Shown: positions 8,202-19,322, counted from the stretch's first letter. The stretch: DNA of 64,000 nt from Holophagaceae bacterium (GCA_021286765.1 JAJTBS010000003.1:302457-366456); one strand, 5' to 3'. Numbers and translations: made by a program. Notes: generated by a model from the sequence alone, not told the origin.

Positions 8202-8771
8202 CTATTCGTCCCGCCGGGGCAGCAGCAGGCTGCGCTGGACGCGCTCGAGGTTGCCGTGGATGCGGACGATCTTCCAGGCCAGCACCATGGCGTAGCCCAG
8301 CCAGACCCAGAGCAGGCGCGGGTCCACGGGGGTGCGCTTGAGCAGGTCCGTGCCCATGTCCAGGCGCAGCCCCTGGAGGTACCACACCACCGCGCCGAAG
8401 GCGATGATGAGGTAGCCCCAGCGGATCCAGTACGGGCGCAGCCCCTCCTTCAGTTTCCAGCGCAGGAGCAGCCAGCGGTCAAAGCGGTCGGCCTTCTCCT
8501 CGGCGAAGTGCAGGGCCACCAGCTGATCCACCAGGGGGGCGTAGCGGTGGACCTTCAACTCCTGGATCTCCTCCTCGCCGTTCACCTTGCGCAGGAAGGC
8601 CGAGCGGATCTTCCCGATGCACTCCTCCCAGGGCGCCTCCTCCCGCTGCAGGGACAGGTGCAGGCGCACGATCCCCACCCAGAGCAGGGCCTGGGCCAGC
8701 AGCACCACCCACAGGGACCAGCCCTGCCAGCCCTGGGTGCGGACGAGTTCGAGGAAGCGGGCGAGATCCAT
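8202..8771 (-). CDS. Hypothetical membrane protein with three predicted TM segments
   Basis: The protein has 189 residues and I recognise no named family. One hydrophobic segment lies near the N terminus (WSLWVVLLAQALLWVGIV). A charged middle portion of about 80 residues, rich in Glu, Lys and Arg, follows, with two further hydrophobic segments (WGYLIIAFGAVVWYLQGL and LLWVWLGYAMVLAW) and a basic C-terminal tail. This looks like an inner-membrane protein with a cytoplasmic helical domain between TM1 and TM2. Upstream on the other strand is the small 8837-9010 gene; downstream is trpB with a 63-bp gap. Confidence 0.6.
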   Translation of the reverse strand: MDLARFLELVRTQGWQGWSLWVVLLAQALLWVGIVRLHLSLQREEAPWEECIGKIRSAFLRKVNGEEEIQELKVHRYAPLVDQLVALHFAEEKADRFDRWLLLRWKLKEGLRPYWIRWGYLIIAFGAVVWYLQGLRLDMGTDLLKRTPVDPRLLWVWLGYAMVLAWKIVRIHGNLERVQRSLLLPRRDE

Positions 8772-8836
8772 GGAGGGAGTGTAGCCACTCGGCTACCATG
8801 GCCGGGAGCGGCCGAATGCCGATGCAGGGGTTTCCA

Positions 8837-9010
8837 ATGACAACCAGTGACCTGAAGACCGCGGCGGGCTGGGCCAAGGACTTGGGCGTCCCCGAGAAGA
8901 AGCTGAAGGACGCCATCAAGGCCGCCGGCATCGAGCCCGACGCCAAGAAGGGCGTCTGCGCCTACTACTCCAAGGCATCAGCCGAGAAGGCGAAGAAGGC
9001 CCTGAAATAG
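8837..9010 (+). CDS. Small basic hypothetical protein (57 aa)
   Basis: The protein starts MTTSDLKTAAGWAKDLGVPE and is rich in Lys and Ala, with the pattern of a small helical DNA- or RNA-associated domain. A helix-turn-helix-like segment (AAGWAKDLGVPEKKLKDAIK) is followed by a CAYYSKASAEKAKKALK helix. I chose the ATG at 8837; an in-frame upstream ATG at 8798 would add an unlikely Gly/Met-rich extension that overlaps the divergent gene's leader. It is a monocistronic gene between a divergent membrane-protein gene and a 230-bp intergenic stretch. The function is unknown. Confidence 0.6.
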   Translation: MTTSDLKTAAGWAKDLGVPEKKLKDAIKAAGIEPDAKKGVCAYYSKASAEKAKKALK

Positions 9011-9241
9011 GTCCTCAGGCGCGGTGGCGTGGTGCCAGCGAGGGCTGGTATCGCGGTCGAGTTCAGGATCGGCAGTCAGACCGATCTGGCAGGCGTCATA
9101 TGTGAAGGTGCCTAGTAAAAACTGGCTCAATTTCCGTAATAACCCGTCTACTTCTATCCCCATGGGCCGCTAGCTCCCCTGATTCACGCGCGCCCGGGAA
9201 TGAACTGTTCTGCGGTCCAGGTGGGCTCCGGGAGGTTCCTC
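9011..9241. other. Intergenic region with two hairpins, more AT-rich than its flanks
   Basis: No convincing gene is present in these 230 bases. Two inverted repeats follow the small gene: CCAGC-GAGG-GCTGG at 9035-9048 and GATCGG-N8-CCGATC at 9067-9086. Neither is followed by a T-run, so they are weak terminator candidates. The stretch 9100-9160 is less GC-rich than its surroundings and may carry the promoter of the lipoprotein gene. The bases GGGAGG at about 9228 form its ribosome binding site. Confidence 0.4.
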
Positions 9242-10618
9242 GTGCACTTTGCGCATCTGTCTTATTCCACGCTCTCCCGGCTGCTCGCCGCCGCCGCACT
9301 GGGCCTCGTCCTGGCCTGCGGGGGCGGAGGAGGCGGCTCGACCCCGCCCCCGCCAAGCGGTGCCTGGGGTACGGCCCAGGGGCTGGAGACGAACCTCCTG
9401 TCCGATTCCTACTACCCCCAGGTGGCCGTGGATGGGACGGGCCGGGCCTTGGTGGTCTGGTTCCGGTTCTCCCGTCCTGGCGTGCCGGCCGACCTCTGGG
9501 CCAAGGTCTACGAGCCCGGCCAGGGCTGGCAGCCGGAAGGCACCATCGAATCCATGGAGGGCGACGCCCGCAATCCGGTGGTGAGTGTGGGCGGTGACGG
9601 CACCTTTCTAGTGGCCTGGGGGCAGGCGTCGTCCATCTGGGCGAACCGCTACATCCCCGGATCCGGCTGGAGCGGCCCCCTGCAGATCAGCACGGGGACG
9701 ACGGGCGCCGACCTCCCGGCCCTCGCCTCTGACGCGGCCGGCAACGCCATCGTGGCCTGGGAGCAACTCAACGCCTCCGGCTACTACGAGGTGCAGGCCT
9801 CGCGCTATGTCTCGACTGGGATCTGGTCCAATCCTGTGGTCCTCTGCACCAGCACAGCTACTAACAATTTCGCGCCCCAAGTGGCCATGGATCCGGCTGG
9901 GAACGGCCTGGTGGCCTGGAACCGGGCCCAGGATACGGAGACCAGCCCCTATGCGGTCTGCGCCGTTCCGTACCGGGCGGGCGCCGGCTGGCAGATCCCG
10001 GCCTCCGTGCCCAGCCTGCAGGCTGGTGTGGAGGGAATGGATGATGCCTACGGTTGCTCCCTGGCCATGAGCTCGGCGGGGGCCGTGCTGGGCTGGGCGG
10101 AGACCTTGAACGGCACGAACTACCATCCCTACGCCCGCATCTGGAATACCGCCAGCGGGACCTGGAGCGCGGCCGCCACTGTGAGCACAGCCCTCGATTG
10201 CAGCGTCCCCCAGGTGGGCATCGATGCCAACGGGAAGGTTCATTCGGCTTGGATCCAGTATTCTGGAACGCTCTGGAACGACATCTACGTGGCGAGCTGT
10301 ACGCCGACCGGCACCTGGATCGTCTCCTCCCAGCCGGTTGATGCCTTGGCCGGAACTGTTGGTGGCCCGTCGCTGAGTGTGAGCCCGGCGGGCTCCGCCA
10401 GTCTCGTCTGGAACCAGTGGGACGGAACGGTGTTCAGCATCTACAGTTCACGGTACGAACCTTCTCGAGGCTGGAACACCCCGGTGCTTCTGGAAACAGA
10501 GGCGGGGGCAGCCTATGCGCCAGCTGTCCGGCTCAACGGCGCCGGCAAGGCCTTCGCTACGTGGTACCAGAAGGACACGGCGAGCACCCGGCACATCTAC
10601 GCCTGCCGCTGGAACTGA
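9242..10618 (+). CDS. Lipoprotein with eight propeller-like repeats
   Basis: The protein has 458 residues from the GTG at 9242, chosen because GGGAGG sits 6 nt upstream and the sequence then begins with a lipoprotein signal ending VLAC (Cys26). A Gly-rich and Pro-rich linker (GGGGGGSTPPPP) follows, then eight imperfect repeats with the core P-x-V-x-x-D-x-x-G-x-A-x-V-x-W. Each has a Trp or aromatic ending, and many have a Y-x-PG-x-GW segment. Examples are YYPQVAVDGTGRALVVW and FAPQVAMDPAGNGLVAW. This pattern suggests a seven- or eight-bladed beta-propeller displayed on the cell envelope, and a binding or adhesion role is the natural guess. The gene stands alone. Confidence 0.75.
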   Translation: MHFAHLSYSTLSRLLAAAALGLVLACGGGGGGSTPPPPSGAWGTAQGLETNLLSDSYYPQVAVDGTGRALVVWFRFSRPGVPADLWAKVYEPGQGWQPEGTIESMEGDARNPVVSVGGDGTFLVAWGQASSIWANRYIPGSGWSGPLQISTGTTGADLPALASDAAGNAIVAWEQLNASGYYEVQASRYVSTGIWSNPVVLCTSTATNNFAPQVAMDPAGNGLVAWNRAQDTETSPYAVCAVPYRAGAGWQIPASVPSLQAGVEGMDDAYGCSLAMSSAGAVLGWAETLNGTNYHPYARIWNTASGTWSAAATVSTALDCSVPQVGIDANGKVHSAWIQYSGTLWNDIYVASCTPTGTWIVSSQPVDALAGTVGGPSLSVSPAGSASLVWNQWDGTVFSIYSSRYEPSRGWNTPVLLETEAGAAYAPAVRLNGAGKAFATWYQKDTASTRHIYACRWN

Positions 10619-10667
10619 GCCTGTTCCTCGCGGCTTGCTCGGGGTCTCGGGTAGGTCGCGCAGGGAT

Positions 10668-11306
10668 TCACACCTTGCTCCAGGCCACCTCGCCGGTGGC
10701 GAGGAAGGCTTCGCCGTCCAGGCCCTGGTCTTCCGCGCGCTGGAGCAGGTGCTGCAGGGCCTCGGAGGTGGCCTCGGCGTCCTGAAGCGCCCGGTGGGCG
10801 CGGGTGTTGGTGATGCCCAGGAACGCGCACAGCTCGGCGAGACTGCGGCGGGGCAGCTCGGGGATGAGCTTCTTGGCCAGCAGGCGGGTGCAGATGAGGC
10901 GGTGCCGGCGCCACACCCCCTCGGGCAGCCAGGCCTTGAGGAAGCTGCCGTCGTAGGGGGCATGGTGGGCCACCCAGATGCGGCCTTCCAGTTTCGGGGC
11001 CAGCTTCAGGGCCACCTGTTCCCAGGGGGGCGCTCCCGCCAGCATGGGCAGGCTGATGCCCGTCAGGCGCTGGATCTCCTCCGGGAGGAATCCTTGGATG
11101 GAGGCCAGGCTCGACCAGCGGTCCTCCACCACCCGCCCCGACATCCGCACCAGGCCCACTTCCGTGATCTCCGAAGGCTGGAGGAAGCGACCGTCCTTGC
11201 CCCACCGGGCCTTGGGGCTGCCGCCGGTGGTCTCCAGGTCCAGCACCGCGAATCGCAACTCCCGCAAGGCGGGCGAGCCGGATTCGAGGAGCGGCTGCTG
11301 GGTCAT
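10668..11306 (-). CDS. DnaQ-like 3'-5' exonuclease (DEDDh family)
   Basis: This 212-residue exonuclease domain resembles the DNA polymerase III epsilon subunit. The Exo I motif is DLETTG (D23, E25), Exo II is AHHAPYDGSF (D119) and Exo III is HRALQDAEAT (H171, D176), so all five catalytic residues of the DEDDh class are present. No polymerase-binding tail or second domain follows, so it may be a stand-alone proofreading, repair or RNA exonuclease rather than the replisome subunit. It overlaps the upstream zinc-ribbon gene by 4 bp (ATGA), so the two are co-translated and probably act together. Confidence 0.88.
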   Translation of the reverse strand: MTQQPLLESGSPALRELRFAVLDLETTGGSPKARWGKDGRFLQPSEITEVGLVRMSGRVVEDRWSSLASIQGFLPEEIQRLTGISLPMLAGAPPWEQVALKLAPKLEGRIWVAHHAPYDGSFLKAWLPEGVWRRHRLICTRLLAKKLIPELPRRSLAELCAFLGITNTRAHRALQDAEATSEALQHLLQRAEDQGLDGEAFLATGEVAWSKV

Positions 11307-11725
11307 GCGCTGACCAGCGTCTTGAGCCCGTCCTTGAACAGCACGTCTACTTTCTTGCCGATCTTCCGCTGCACCCGGCCGAGGCCGAAGGTGGGGTGGT
11401 CCATCCAGGCCCCCTCCTGCCAGGGCTCGGAGACGCGGTAGGGCCGGGCCTTGGCGCCGCCCTGTTCCTGGCTCAGGGCCTGCTGGAACTGGGATACGAG
11501 CGAACCCGGGCGGGGGCCGCCGGCCTTGGCGGCGGCGGGAATGCGTGGGGCGCGAGGGAGGGGTTCCGGTTTGGCCGCCCGGAACTTGTGCACCGAGCGG
11601 CAGTTCCCACAGATGAGTCGGTCGGGCACCCCATTGGTGACGGTCAGCACCTGGTGCCGGGTCTCGCCGCCACAGCGCCCGCAGGGCGCGTCCACATCCT
11701 GGCCAGCGTAGTAAGTCTTCTGCAT
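11303..11725 (-). CDS. Zinc-ribbon protein with C-terminal Tudor-like domain
   Basis: The protein has 140 residues. Residues 15-42 form a zinc ribbon with C15-GR-C18 and C39-GN-C42. A basic Pro/Ala-rich linker covers about 48-95. The C-terminal 37 residues contain MDHPTFGLGRVQRKIGKKVD and end in LFKDGLKTLVSA. This G-x-x-V-x-H-x-x-FG-x-G-x-V pattern resembles the C-terminal Tudor domain of UvrD/PcrA helicases, which binds RNA polymerase. The similarity was noticed by eye, not by search. The stop overlaps the exonuclease start by 4 bp, suggesting a nucleic-acid-processing pair. It lies just downstream of valS on the same strand, with a gap of about 30 bp. Confidence 0.65.
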   Translation of the reverse strand: MQKTYYAGQDVDAPCGRCGGETRHQVLTVTNGVPDRLICGNCRSVHKFRAAKPEPLPRAPRIPAAAKAGGPRPGSLVSQFQQALSQEQGGAKARPYRVSEPWQEGAWMDHPTFGLGRVQRKIGKKVDVLFKDGLKTLVSA

Positions 11726-11757
11726 GGTTTCAGACTAGCATCCGCAGGGAGGCGAGG

Positions 11758-14367
<2,610 letters not shown>

Positions 14368-14575
14368 GTGAATCCTCAGCCTTGGCTTTTCGACTCGAAC
14401 CCAGCTGCGCCGAATTCAAGCGAGGAACGACCCTCGTTGGAACAACCAACCCAATGAACCAGTTTACCCGTGGAAGCAGGAGGCTTCCAGGCTGAGAACG
14501 CGGTGGTGACGCCGGGGTACCCTGGAATGCGATAGGATGATCGCCATTCACCCCGGGATCGGGATGGGAGGGCAC

Positions 14576-14935
14576 ATGCGTCTGGTTCGGATCCTGGCAC
14601 TGGGGCTGCTGAGCTGCATGGGGATGGCGGGGTGGTCGGCCGAGGACAAGCCGCTGCCGGCGCCCCACGCCAAGGCGAAGCTCAACTGCCACGACTGCCA
14701 CCAGAAGGAGAAGCCCTCCACCGCCGCCGTGCCGGACGAGGCCTGCATGATCTGCCATGGCGACTACCCGGCCATGAAGGCCCTGACCAAGGATGCCAAG
14801 CCGAACCCCCACGACCCACCCCGGACCGAGGTCCACGCTTCCATCACCTGCACGGACTGCCACCGTCAGCACAAGCCGGCGGTGGTGAAATGTCAGGAAT
14901 GCCACGAGGGCAAGTTCTCCTTCAAGATCAAGTGA
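14576..14935 (+). CDS. Small tetrahaem cytochrome c (STC/CctA-like)
   Basis: The protein has 119 residues, with a Sec signal peptide (cleavage likely after SA at 22) and four CXXCH haem sites: CHDCH (38-42), CMICH (57-61), CTDCH (92-96) and CQECH (106-110). The size and haem spacing resemble the small tetrahaem cytochrome of Shewanella and the haem domain of flavocytochrome c fumarate reductase. It is probably a periplasmic electron shuttle in anaerobic respiration, for example to metals. I chose the ATG at 14576, where the signal peptide begins; an upstream in-frame start would add 13 uncharacteristic residues. The next gene is a co-directional HlyD-like adaptor about 50 bp away. Confidence 0.88.
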   Translation: MRLVRILALGLLSCMGMAGWSAEDKPLPAPHAKAKLNCHDCHQKEKPSTAAVPDEACMICHGDYPAMKALTKDAKPNPHDPPRTEVHASITCTDCHRQHKPAVVKCQECHEGKFSFKIK

Positions 14936-14988
14936 GAGCGTCCCCAGGCACTCCGGATGGCCGGACATGACAGGATGAGAGGTCTCCC

Positions 14989-15735
14989 ATGGGTGGCCTC
15001 ATGACCAATTCAACCCTGATCCTCGTTTCGGCCCTGGCCCTCGGTTCCGGGCCCGCCCGCGCGGCCCTGCCCGTGGAGGGGCTGGTCTTGCCCCTCCGGC
15101 AGGTGGAGGTGGCGGCGCCGGTCTCGAGCCGCATCTCGGAGATGAAGGTGAAGGAGGGCGAGGCCGTGAAGGAGGGCCAGCCCCTGGCCCTCCTCTATGG
15201 GAAGCTGGAGGAGCTGGAGGCCCAGCGAGCCAAGGTCCTGCTCGAACGGCGGGAATTCGAAGCCAAGGGAGCCCGCAAGCTCTATGAAAGCCGTGTGATT
15301 CCCGAGGCCCGGGCCCTGGAAGCGCGCATCGACCTGGATCTCGCAAAGCTGCAGTACGAAACCGCCGTCGAACAGGTTCGCCTCAGGACGATCCTCGCGC
15401 CTATGGACGGCATCGTGGTGACGCGCACGCACGATGCCGGCGAGACCGTCTCCACGGCCCAGCCGCTCTTCAGGATCCTCGACCTCAGCAAGGTGGTGGT
15501 CCAGATCGAGGTGGAGCCCAGGCAGCTGCCTGCCCTCCTGCCGGGACACCGGGTCCAGGTCTCCTTCCCCCTGGCGGCCCAGCCCACGGTGACCGAGGGC
15601 GAGGTGATCCTCGTGGACCCCTGCGCGGGCGACGGAGGGCGGGTGCGTGTGAAGGTGCTGGTGGAGAACCCGGAGCGCCGGATCCGGTCTGGGATCCGGG
15701 CCGTGGTGGAGCTTCCGGTTTCGCCTCAGCCCTGA
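14989..15735 (+). CDS. Orphan HlyD/RND-type periplasmic adaptor protein
   Basis: The protein has 248 residues: an N-terminal signal peptide (cleavage about ARA-A at 25/26), a biotinyl-lipoyl half-motif ([20 protein letters not shown]), a short helical hairpin, the second lipoyl half ([20 protein letters not shown]) and a beta-barrel domain. This is a compact membrane-fusion protein. Adaptors normally bridge an inner-membrane pump and a TolC channel, but no permease or TolC gene is adjacent, so its partners must be elsewhere or it has another role. I chose the ATG at 14989 because GAGAGG lies 6 nt upstream; an ATG at 15001 is possible. Its 3' end overlaps the convergent chemoreceptor gene by 10 bp. 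Confidence 0.8.
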   Translation: MGGLMTNSTLILVSALALGSGPARAALPVEGLVLPLRQVEVAAPVSSRISEMKVKEGEAVKEGQPLALLYGKLEELEAQRAKVLLERREFEAKGARKLYESRVIPEARALEARIDLDLAKLQYETAVEQVRLRTILAPMDGIVVTRTHDAGETVSTAQPLFRILDLSKVVVQIEVEPRQLPALLPGHRVQVSFPLAAQPTVTEGEVILVDPCAGDGGRVRVKVLVENPERRIRSGIRAVVELPVSPQP

Positions 15736-17501
15736 AGGAAACGCTCGGGGTTGAAGCCATTGACCATGGCCCCCCAGTGGCGTCCCCCGATCCGGATGGG
15801 CAGGGCCAGGTCGTTGAGGATCTCGCCGGTATCCCGCATGTAGGTCTGGAAGAGGAAGGTCTCGGTGTTCCGGGCGCGCCGCTTCTCTGTTTCGATCGTG
15901 AAGTAGATCCGCTGGTGGCGGCTTTTCAGGATGTCGACCTGGGGATCGCCGGTCAGGGGCTCGGACACGCCCGAGTGGTGGATGGCCAGGTAACCGTTGA
16001 CGTCCAGGGCCACGGAATAGATGGAGCCCAGGTCCCGGCGGGCTTCATCGAAGAGGGGTTGAAGGTCCCGGGCGAAGGCTGCGGCGTAGGAGGTCAGGAA
16101 CTTCTGGGGGGTCGTGTCGGGGATGGGGCGGTAGCTCTGGTCGAAGACATCGACGCCGCGGGCCGCGACCTCCTGGATCCGGGCCTCCATGGCGTCCCGC
16201 CAGTGGAGGGTTCGCTGGATCACCGATTCGAGCTCGCCCGTGCCGGTGCGGAAGCGGGAGACCAGCTCCAGCAGCCGTTCCGTGGCGCGGTTCATGTCCC
16301 CGGAGAACCGGGTGGATTCCTGGAGCCTCCCTTCGGCTGTCGCGCTGAGGCTCTGGATGTCCCGGGCCTGCCGGTGGATCTCGATGCTGGTGCCTGAGAT
16401 GCTGCCCACGGCCGAGGTCGCTCCCGTGAGCTGGGCGCTGTTCTCCTCGAAATCACGCACCAGTTTGGCGAAGTGCTCCGAGGCCCGTCCAAGGATGCCT
16501 GAGGTCCCCTGGAAATCGGCGCTGATCTCCTGGATGCCTTGGGAAGTCAGCTCGACGTCCCGAAGCATGTCTCCCAGGTTCCGGGAGATTTCCTCGGCGG
16601 CTTCGCCGACGTTGCCCGAGAGCTTCCGGACCTCCTCGGCCACCACGGCGAAGCCCTTGCCCGCTTCGCCCGCGTGGGCCGCCTCGATAGAGGCGTTGAG
16701 GGCCAGGAGCTTCGTCTGCTCGGAGACGCCTTCGATCAGCTGGACCACGTCGATGATGCGCTCCGACCGCTCGCTCAGGCGCACCACCAGCTCCGAGAAT
16801 TGCGCCAGGCGGCGGTTGGTCGTGGCCATGGAGGCATCCGCCTCCAGCAGCTCGGTGCGCGTCATCCGGGCAGCTTCGAGGTTCTCCAGCGTGGAGGCGG
16901 CGATGTGCCCCGTGACCTGGGCCACGTTGCCGACGGCCTCGGCCACCTCCTGGCTGGTTCGGGTGATGCGTTCCGACAAGGCCCCTTGGTGCTGGGCATC
17001 CGTGGCTGAGTCGGAGGCGAGCTTGGTGGTGCGGGTGGAGCCCACGGCGATGGACAATCCCAGGCGCTTGGAGCTGTCGAGGATATTCCGGATCTCACCC
17101 GCAAACCGGTTGAAGCCGGAGGCCAGGCGGCCGATCTCATCATGGGTATCGAGGTCGATGTCCTTCGAGAAGTCGCCGCCCTGGATGGTCCCGGTGATCT
17201 TGCGCAGGGGGACGGCCACGGACAGGTGGAAGGTGAGGAAGGCCCCGGCCGCGATGACCAGGGCCACGATGGGAATGGCGATGGCCACGGATTCGGTCCG
17301 TGCCAGGTGGTCAAGGGTGGCGGCGTCCAGGCGGCCGGCCGCCGAAAGGCTCCCCCGGAGGTTCCTGCTGACCTGCAGGGTGTACCCGCTCAGCACGAGG
17401 AGCATGAGGTAGATCGGGATCATGCAGCCGAGGAGCTTGCGCAGGAGGGTATTGAAGAAGGTCCCCTCGATCCACCGGTAGAGGCCTTTGATCAGACGCA
17501 T
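15726..17501 (-). CDS. Methyl-accepting chemotaxis protein with C-terminal sensor-like domain
   Basis: The protein has 591 residues. Two transmembrane segments (about 25-45 and 72-92) enclose only about 28 periplasmic residues, so there is no periplasmic ligand domain. HAMP follows (about 93-150), then the kinase-control coiled coil, with the hairpin-tip region [23 protein letters not shown] recognisable by its [15 protein letters not shown] core. After the signalling hairpin, about 140 residues form an extra alpha/beta domain. It has blocks [30 protein letters not shown] and [12 protein letters not shown], a pattern found at the C terminus of some bacterial chemoreceptors. Sensing is therefore likely cytoplasmic or redox-linked. 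No C-terminal CheR-docking pentapeptide is seen. Confidence 0.92.
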   Translation of the reverse strand: MRLIKGLYRWIEGTFFNTLLRKLLGCMIPIYLMLLVLSGYTLQVSRNLRGSLSAAGRLDAATLDHLARTESVAIAIPIVALVIAAGAFLTFHLSVAVPLRKITGTIQGGDFSKDIDLDTHDEIGRLASGFNRFAGEIRNILDSSKRLGLSIAVGSTRTTKLASDSATDAQHQGALSERITRTSQEVAEAVGNVAQVTGHIAASTLENLEAARMTRTELLEADASMATTNRRLAQFSELVVRLSERSERIIDVVQLIEGVSEQTKLLALNASIEAAHAGEAGKGFAVVAEEVRKLSGNVGEAAEEISRNLGDMLRDVELTSQGIQEISADFQGTSGILGRASEHFAKLVRDFEENSAQLTGATSAVGSISGTSIEIHRQARDIQSLSATAEGRLQESTRFSGDMNRATERLLELVSRFRTGTGELESVIQRTLHWRDAMEARIQEVAARGVDVFDQSYRPIPDTTPQKFLTSYAAAFARDLQPLFDEARRDLGSIYSVALDVNGYLAIHHSGVSEPLTGDPQVDILKSRHQRIYFTIETEKRRARNTETFLFQTYMRDTGEILNDLALPIRIGGRHWGAMVNGFNPERFLQG

Positions 17502-17668
17502 GGAGAGACCCCCTGTCCGTTCTGGTTGCCTTGGCGTTCCATGCCCATCCTCCGCCGATCAACCCGCCTCGGGCGGGCAAACCTGTCCCGGAGCTGGTCC
17601 CCATTCCCGTGAGATCGGAAGCGGGGCGCTCCGGAATGAATCCGGACGCCTGGGAATCGGCTCGGATG

Positions 17669-18328
17669 CTAGTCGCTGGACATGCGGTCCCACATGTCCT
17701 CCCACTCCAGTTCGGTCCACCACTCCCGCTCGAGGCCGTCGCAGGTGGTCCCGAAGGAGGGACAGGCCACGCAGCCGTCCCCCCGGTGGACCTCGGGATC
17801 CATGTAAGGCGGGTAGCGCGCCATCAGGGCCAGAGCCGCCTCCCGGGCCTCGGCCTCGGCCTCGGTCATGGTCCGGGAGGGCAGCTCCCGCACGTGGAAG
17901 CGCCGCAGGCGCTCCTGGGCCTCGGGGAACAGCACGGAGTTCTCGGCGTCGATGTGCCGCCAGAGCGCGTGGCTGTAGTCCACGGCGAGGGCCTGAAGCC
18001 GGGTCCGGTCGCTGCCAGACAAGGGGGAACCCAGCAGGCCCTCCATGGCATCGAGCAGCCCGCCCATGCGCCGGTGCTCGCTGGTCAGGGCCGCGATGGG
18101 GCCGCGGGCCGCCGGAATTTCGGCACGCTCCGCCAGGGCCTGGAAGAGGACGGCCTCCTCCTTGTCGTGGTGGAAGTCTCCGGCATAGCGCCGGAAGAAG
18201 GCCAGGAACCGGGCGCCATCCGCCGGATCGCCCTGGTCCGCCAGGCGGGCCGTCACGAAGGCGCGGAGGGAGCCCACCACCTGCTCGATGAGCTCGTGTT
18301 CCTGCCGGAGGTCCTCGATGAGCTGCAT
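17669..18328 (-). CDS. Hemerythrin HHE-domain protein
   Basis: The protein has 219 residues. It shows the four-helix HHE pattern, with candidate di-iron ligands in LRQEHELIEQ, DFHHDKEEAVLF, TSEHRRMGG and LWRHIDAENSVLF. Such proteins bind O2 or NO or protect iron-sulphur proteins. The C-terminal 40 residues add GCVACPSFGTTC, three cysteines that could bind metal or form a redox switch, and an acidic Trp-rich tail. It lies 4 nt after bioB and is probably in the same transcript. A protective role for the iron-sulphur enzyme BioB is an attractive but untested inference. Confidence 0.88.
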   Translation of the reverse strand: MQLIEDLRQEHELIEQVVGSLRAFVTARLADQGDPADGARFLAFFRRYAGDFHHDKEEAVLFQALAERAEIPAARGPIAALTSEHRRMGGLLDAMEGLLGSPLSGSDRTRLQALAVDYSHALWRHIDAENSVLFPEAQERLRRFHVRELPSRTMTEAEAEAREAALALMARYPPYMDPEVHRGDGCVACPSFGTTCDGLEREWWTELEWEDMWDRMSSD

Positions 18329-18332
18329 GGGG

Positions 18333-19283
18333 TCAGACCCTCGCCGATGCGCCTTCCACCCTCATGCCCAGGGCGTTCAGCAGCCAGTGGTCGTGGTTGC
18401 CGCCGGGGTTGGGGGTGGTGAGGAGCTTCTCGCCGGTGAAGATGCTGTTGGCGCCCGCGAAGAAGCAGAGGGCCTGCAGCTCGTCGCTCATCTGGGTGCG
18501 ACCGGCGCTGAGGCGGATGCGGCTCTTCGGGAAGAGGATGCGGGCCGTGGCGATCATCCGCACCAGTTCCAGCGGGGGCAGGGGCGGTACACCTGCGAGG
18601 GGCGTGCCGTCCACGGCCACGAACTGATTGATGGGAATGCTCTCCGGGGCGGGATCCAGCTCTGTCAGCTCCTGGAGGAAGTGGATGCGCTGATCGACGG
18701 TCTCACCCATGCCCACGATGCCGCCGGAGCAGACCTCCAGGCCCGCGGCGCGCACGGCGGCGATGGTCTCCAAGCGCTCGTCGAACGTGCGGGTGTGGAT
18801 GATGGTCTCGTAGAAATCGCGGCTGCTGTCGATGTTGTGGTTGTAGACCTGGCAGCCGGCCCCCTTCAGCCGCTTGGCCTGGTCCTCATTGAGCATGCCG
18901 AGGGTGACGCAGACCTCCATGCCCATGCTGGACACGCCGTGCACCATCTCCAGCACGGCGTCGAAGTTGGCATCGTCCTTCACCTCGCGCCAGGCAGCGC
19001 CCATGCAGTAGCGGGTGGAGCCGTTGGCCTTGGCCTCGGCGGCGCCCGCCAGCACTTTGTCCACATCCTTAAGGGGCTCGACCTTCAGGGCCGTGTTGTA
19101 GCGGGCGCTCTGGGGGCAGTAGGCGCAGTCTTCCGGGCAGGCCCCGGTCTTGATGGAATCCAGGGTGCAGAACTGGATTTCCTCCGCGTTCCAGTGCTGC
19201 CGGTGGGCCGTGGCCGCCTGGTAGAGCAGCTCGGGGACAGGCAGGTCGTGGAGGGTGCGGATCTCGGCGGAGGACAGGGGCAT
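18333..19283 (-). CDS. bioB: Biotin synthase BioB
   Basis: BioB (316 residues) is the radical-SAM enzyme that inserts sulphur into dethiobiotin. The SAM cluster motif is C49-PED-C53-AY-C56. Further family blocks are TRYCMGAAWR, CVTLGMLNEDQA, GCQVYNHNIDSS and CSGGIVGMGE; these cysteines, with the Arg in RLSAGRTQM, supply the 2Fe-2S ligands. No bioA, bioD or bioF is nearby, so it stands apart from any bio operon. It is followed at 4 nt by the hemerythrin gene. No BirA-type operator was recognised in the 39-bp gap to the response-regulator gene upstream. Confidence 0.96.
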   Translation of the reverse strand: MPLSSAEIRTLHDLPVPELLYQAATAHRQHWNAEEIQFCTLDSIKTGACPEDCAYCPQSARYNTALKVEPLKDVDKVLAGAAEAKANGSTRYCMGAAWREVKDDANFDAVLEMVHGVSSMGMEVCVTLGMLNEDQAKRLKGAGCQVYNHNIDSSRDFYETIIHTRTFDERLETIAAVRAAGLEVCSGGIVGMGETVDQRIHFLQELTELDPAPESIPINQFVAVDGTPLAGVPPLPPLELVRMIATARILFPKSRIRLSAGRTQMSDELQALCFFAGANSIFTGEKLLTTPNPGGNHDHWLLNALGMRVEGASARV

Positions 19284-19322
19284 GGACAGCTCGCAAAACG
19301 CCGATTGTACCTGATCCTGCGA

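Noticed and set aside
8978..9163. A 61-codon frame on the minus strand in the intergenic region after the small gene
   Set aside because: It has no ribosome binding site or recognisable composition and crosses the hairpins; more likely non-coding.
14395..14480. tRNA-like or T-box-like element upstream of valS (a GGTTCGAGTC stretch on the minus strand)
   Set aside because: The bases beside the TTCGA loop do not pair to a T-arm, no acceptor stem or anticodon arm can be built, and no T-box AGGGTGG-type motif is present.
17502..17668. FliA-type (sigma-28) promoter for the chemoreceptor gene
   Set aside because: No TAAA-N15-GCCGATAA match in the correct orientation; only a CCCGCC-TCG-GGCGGG hairpin and a GCCGAT on the wrong strand were found.
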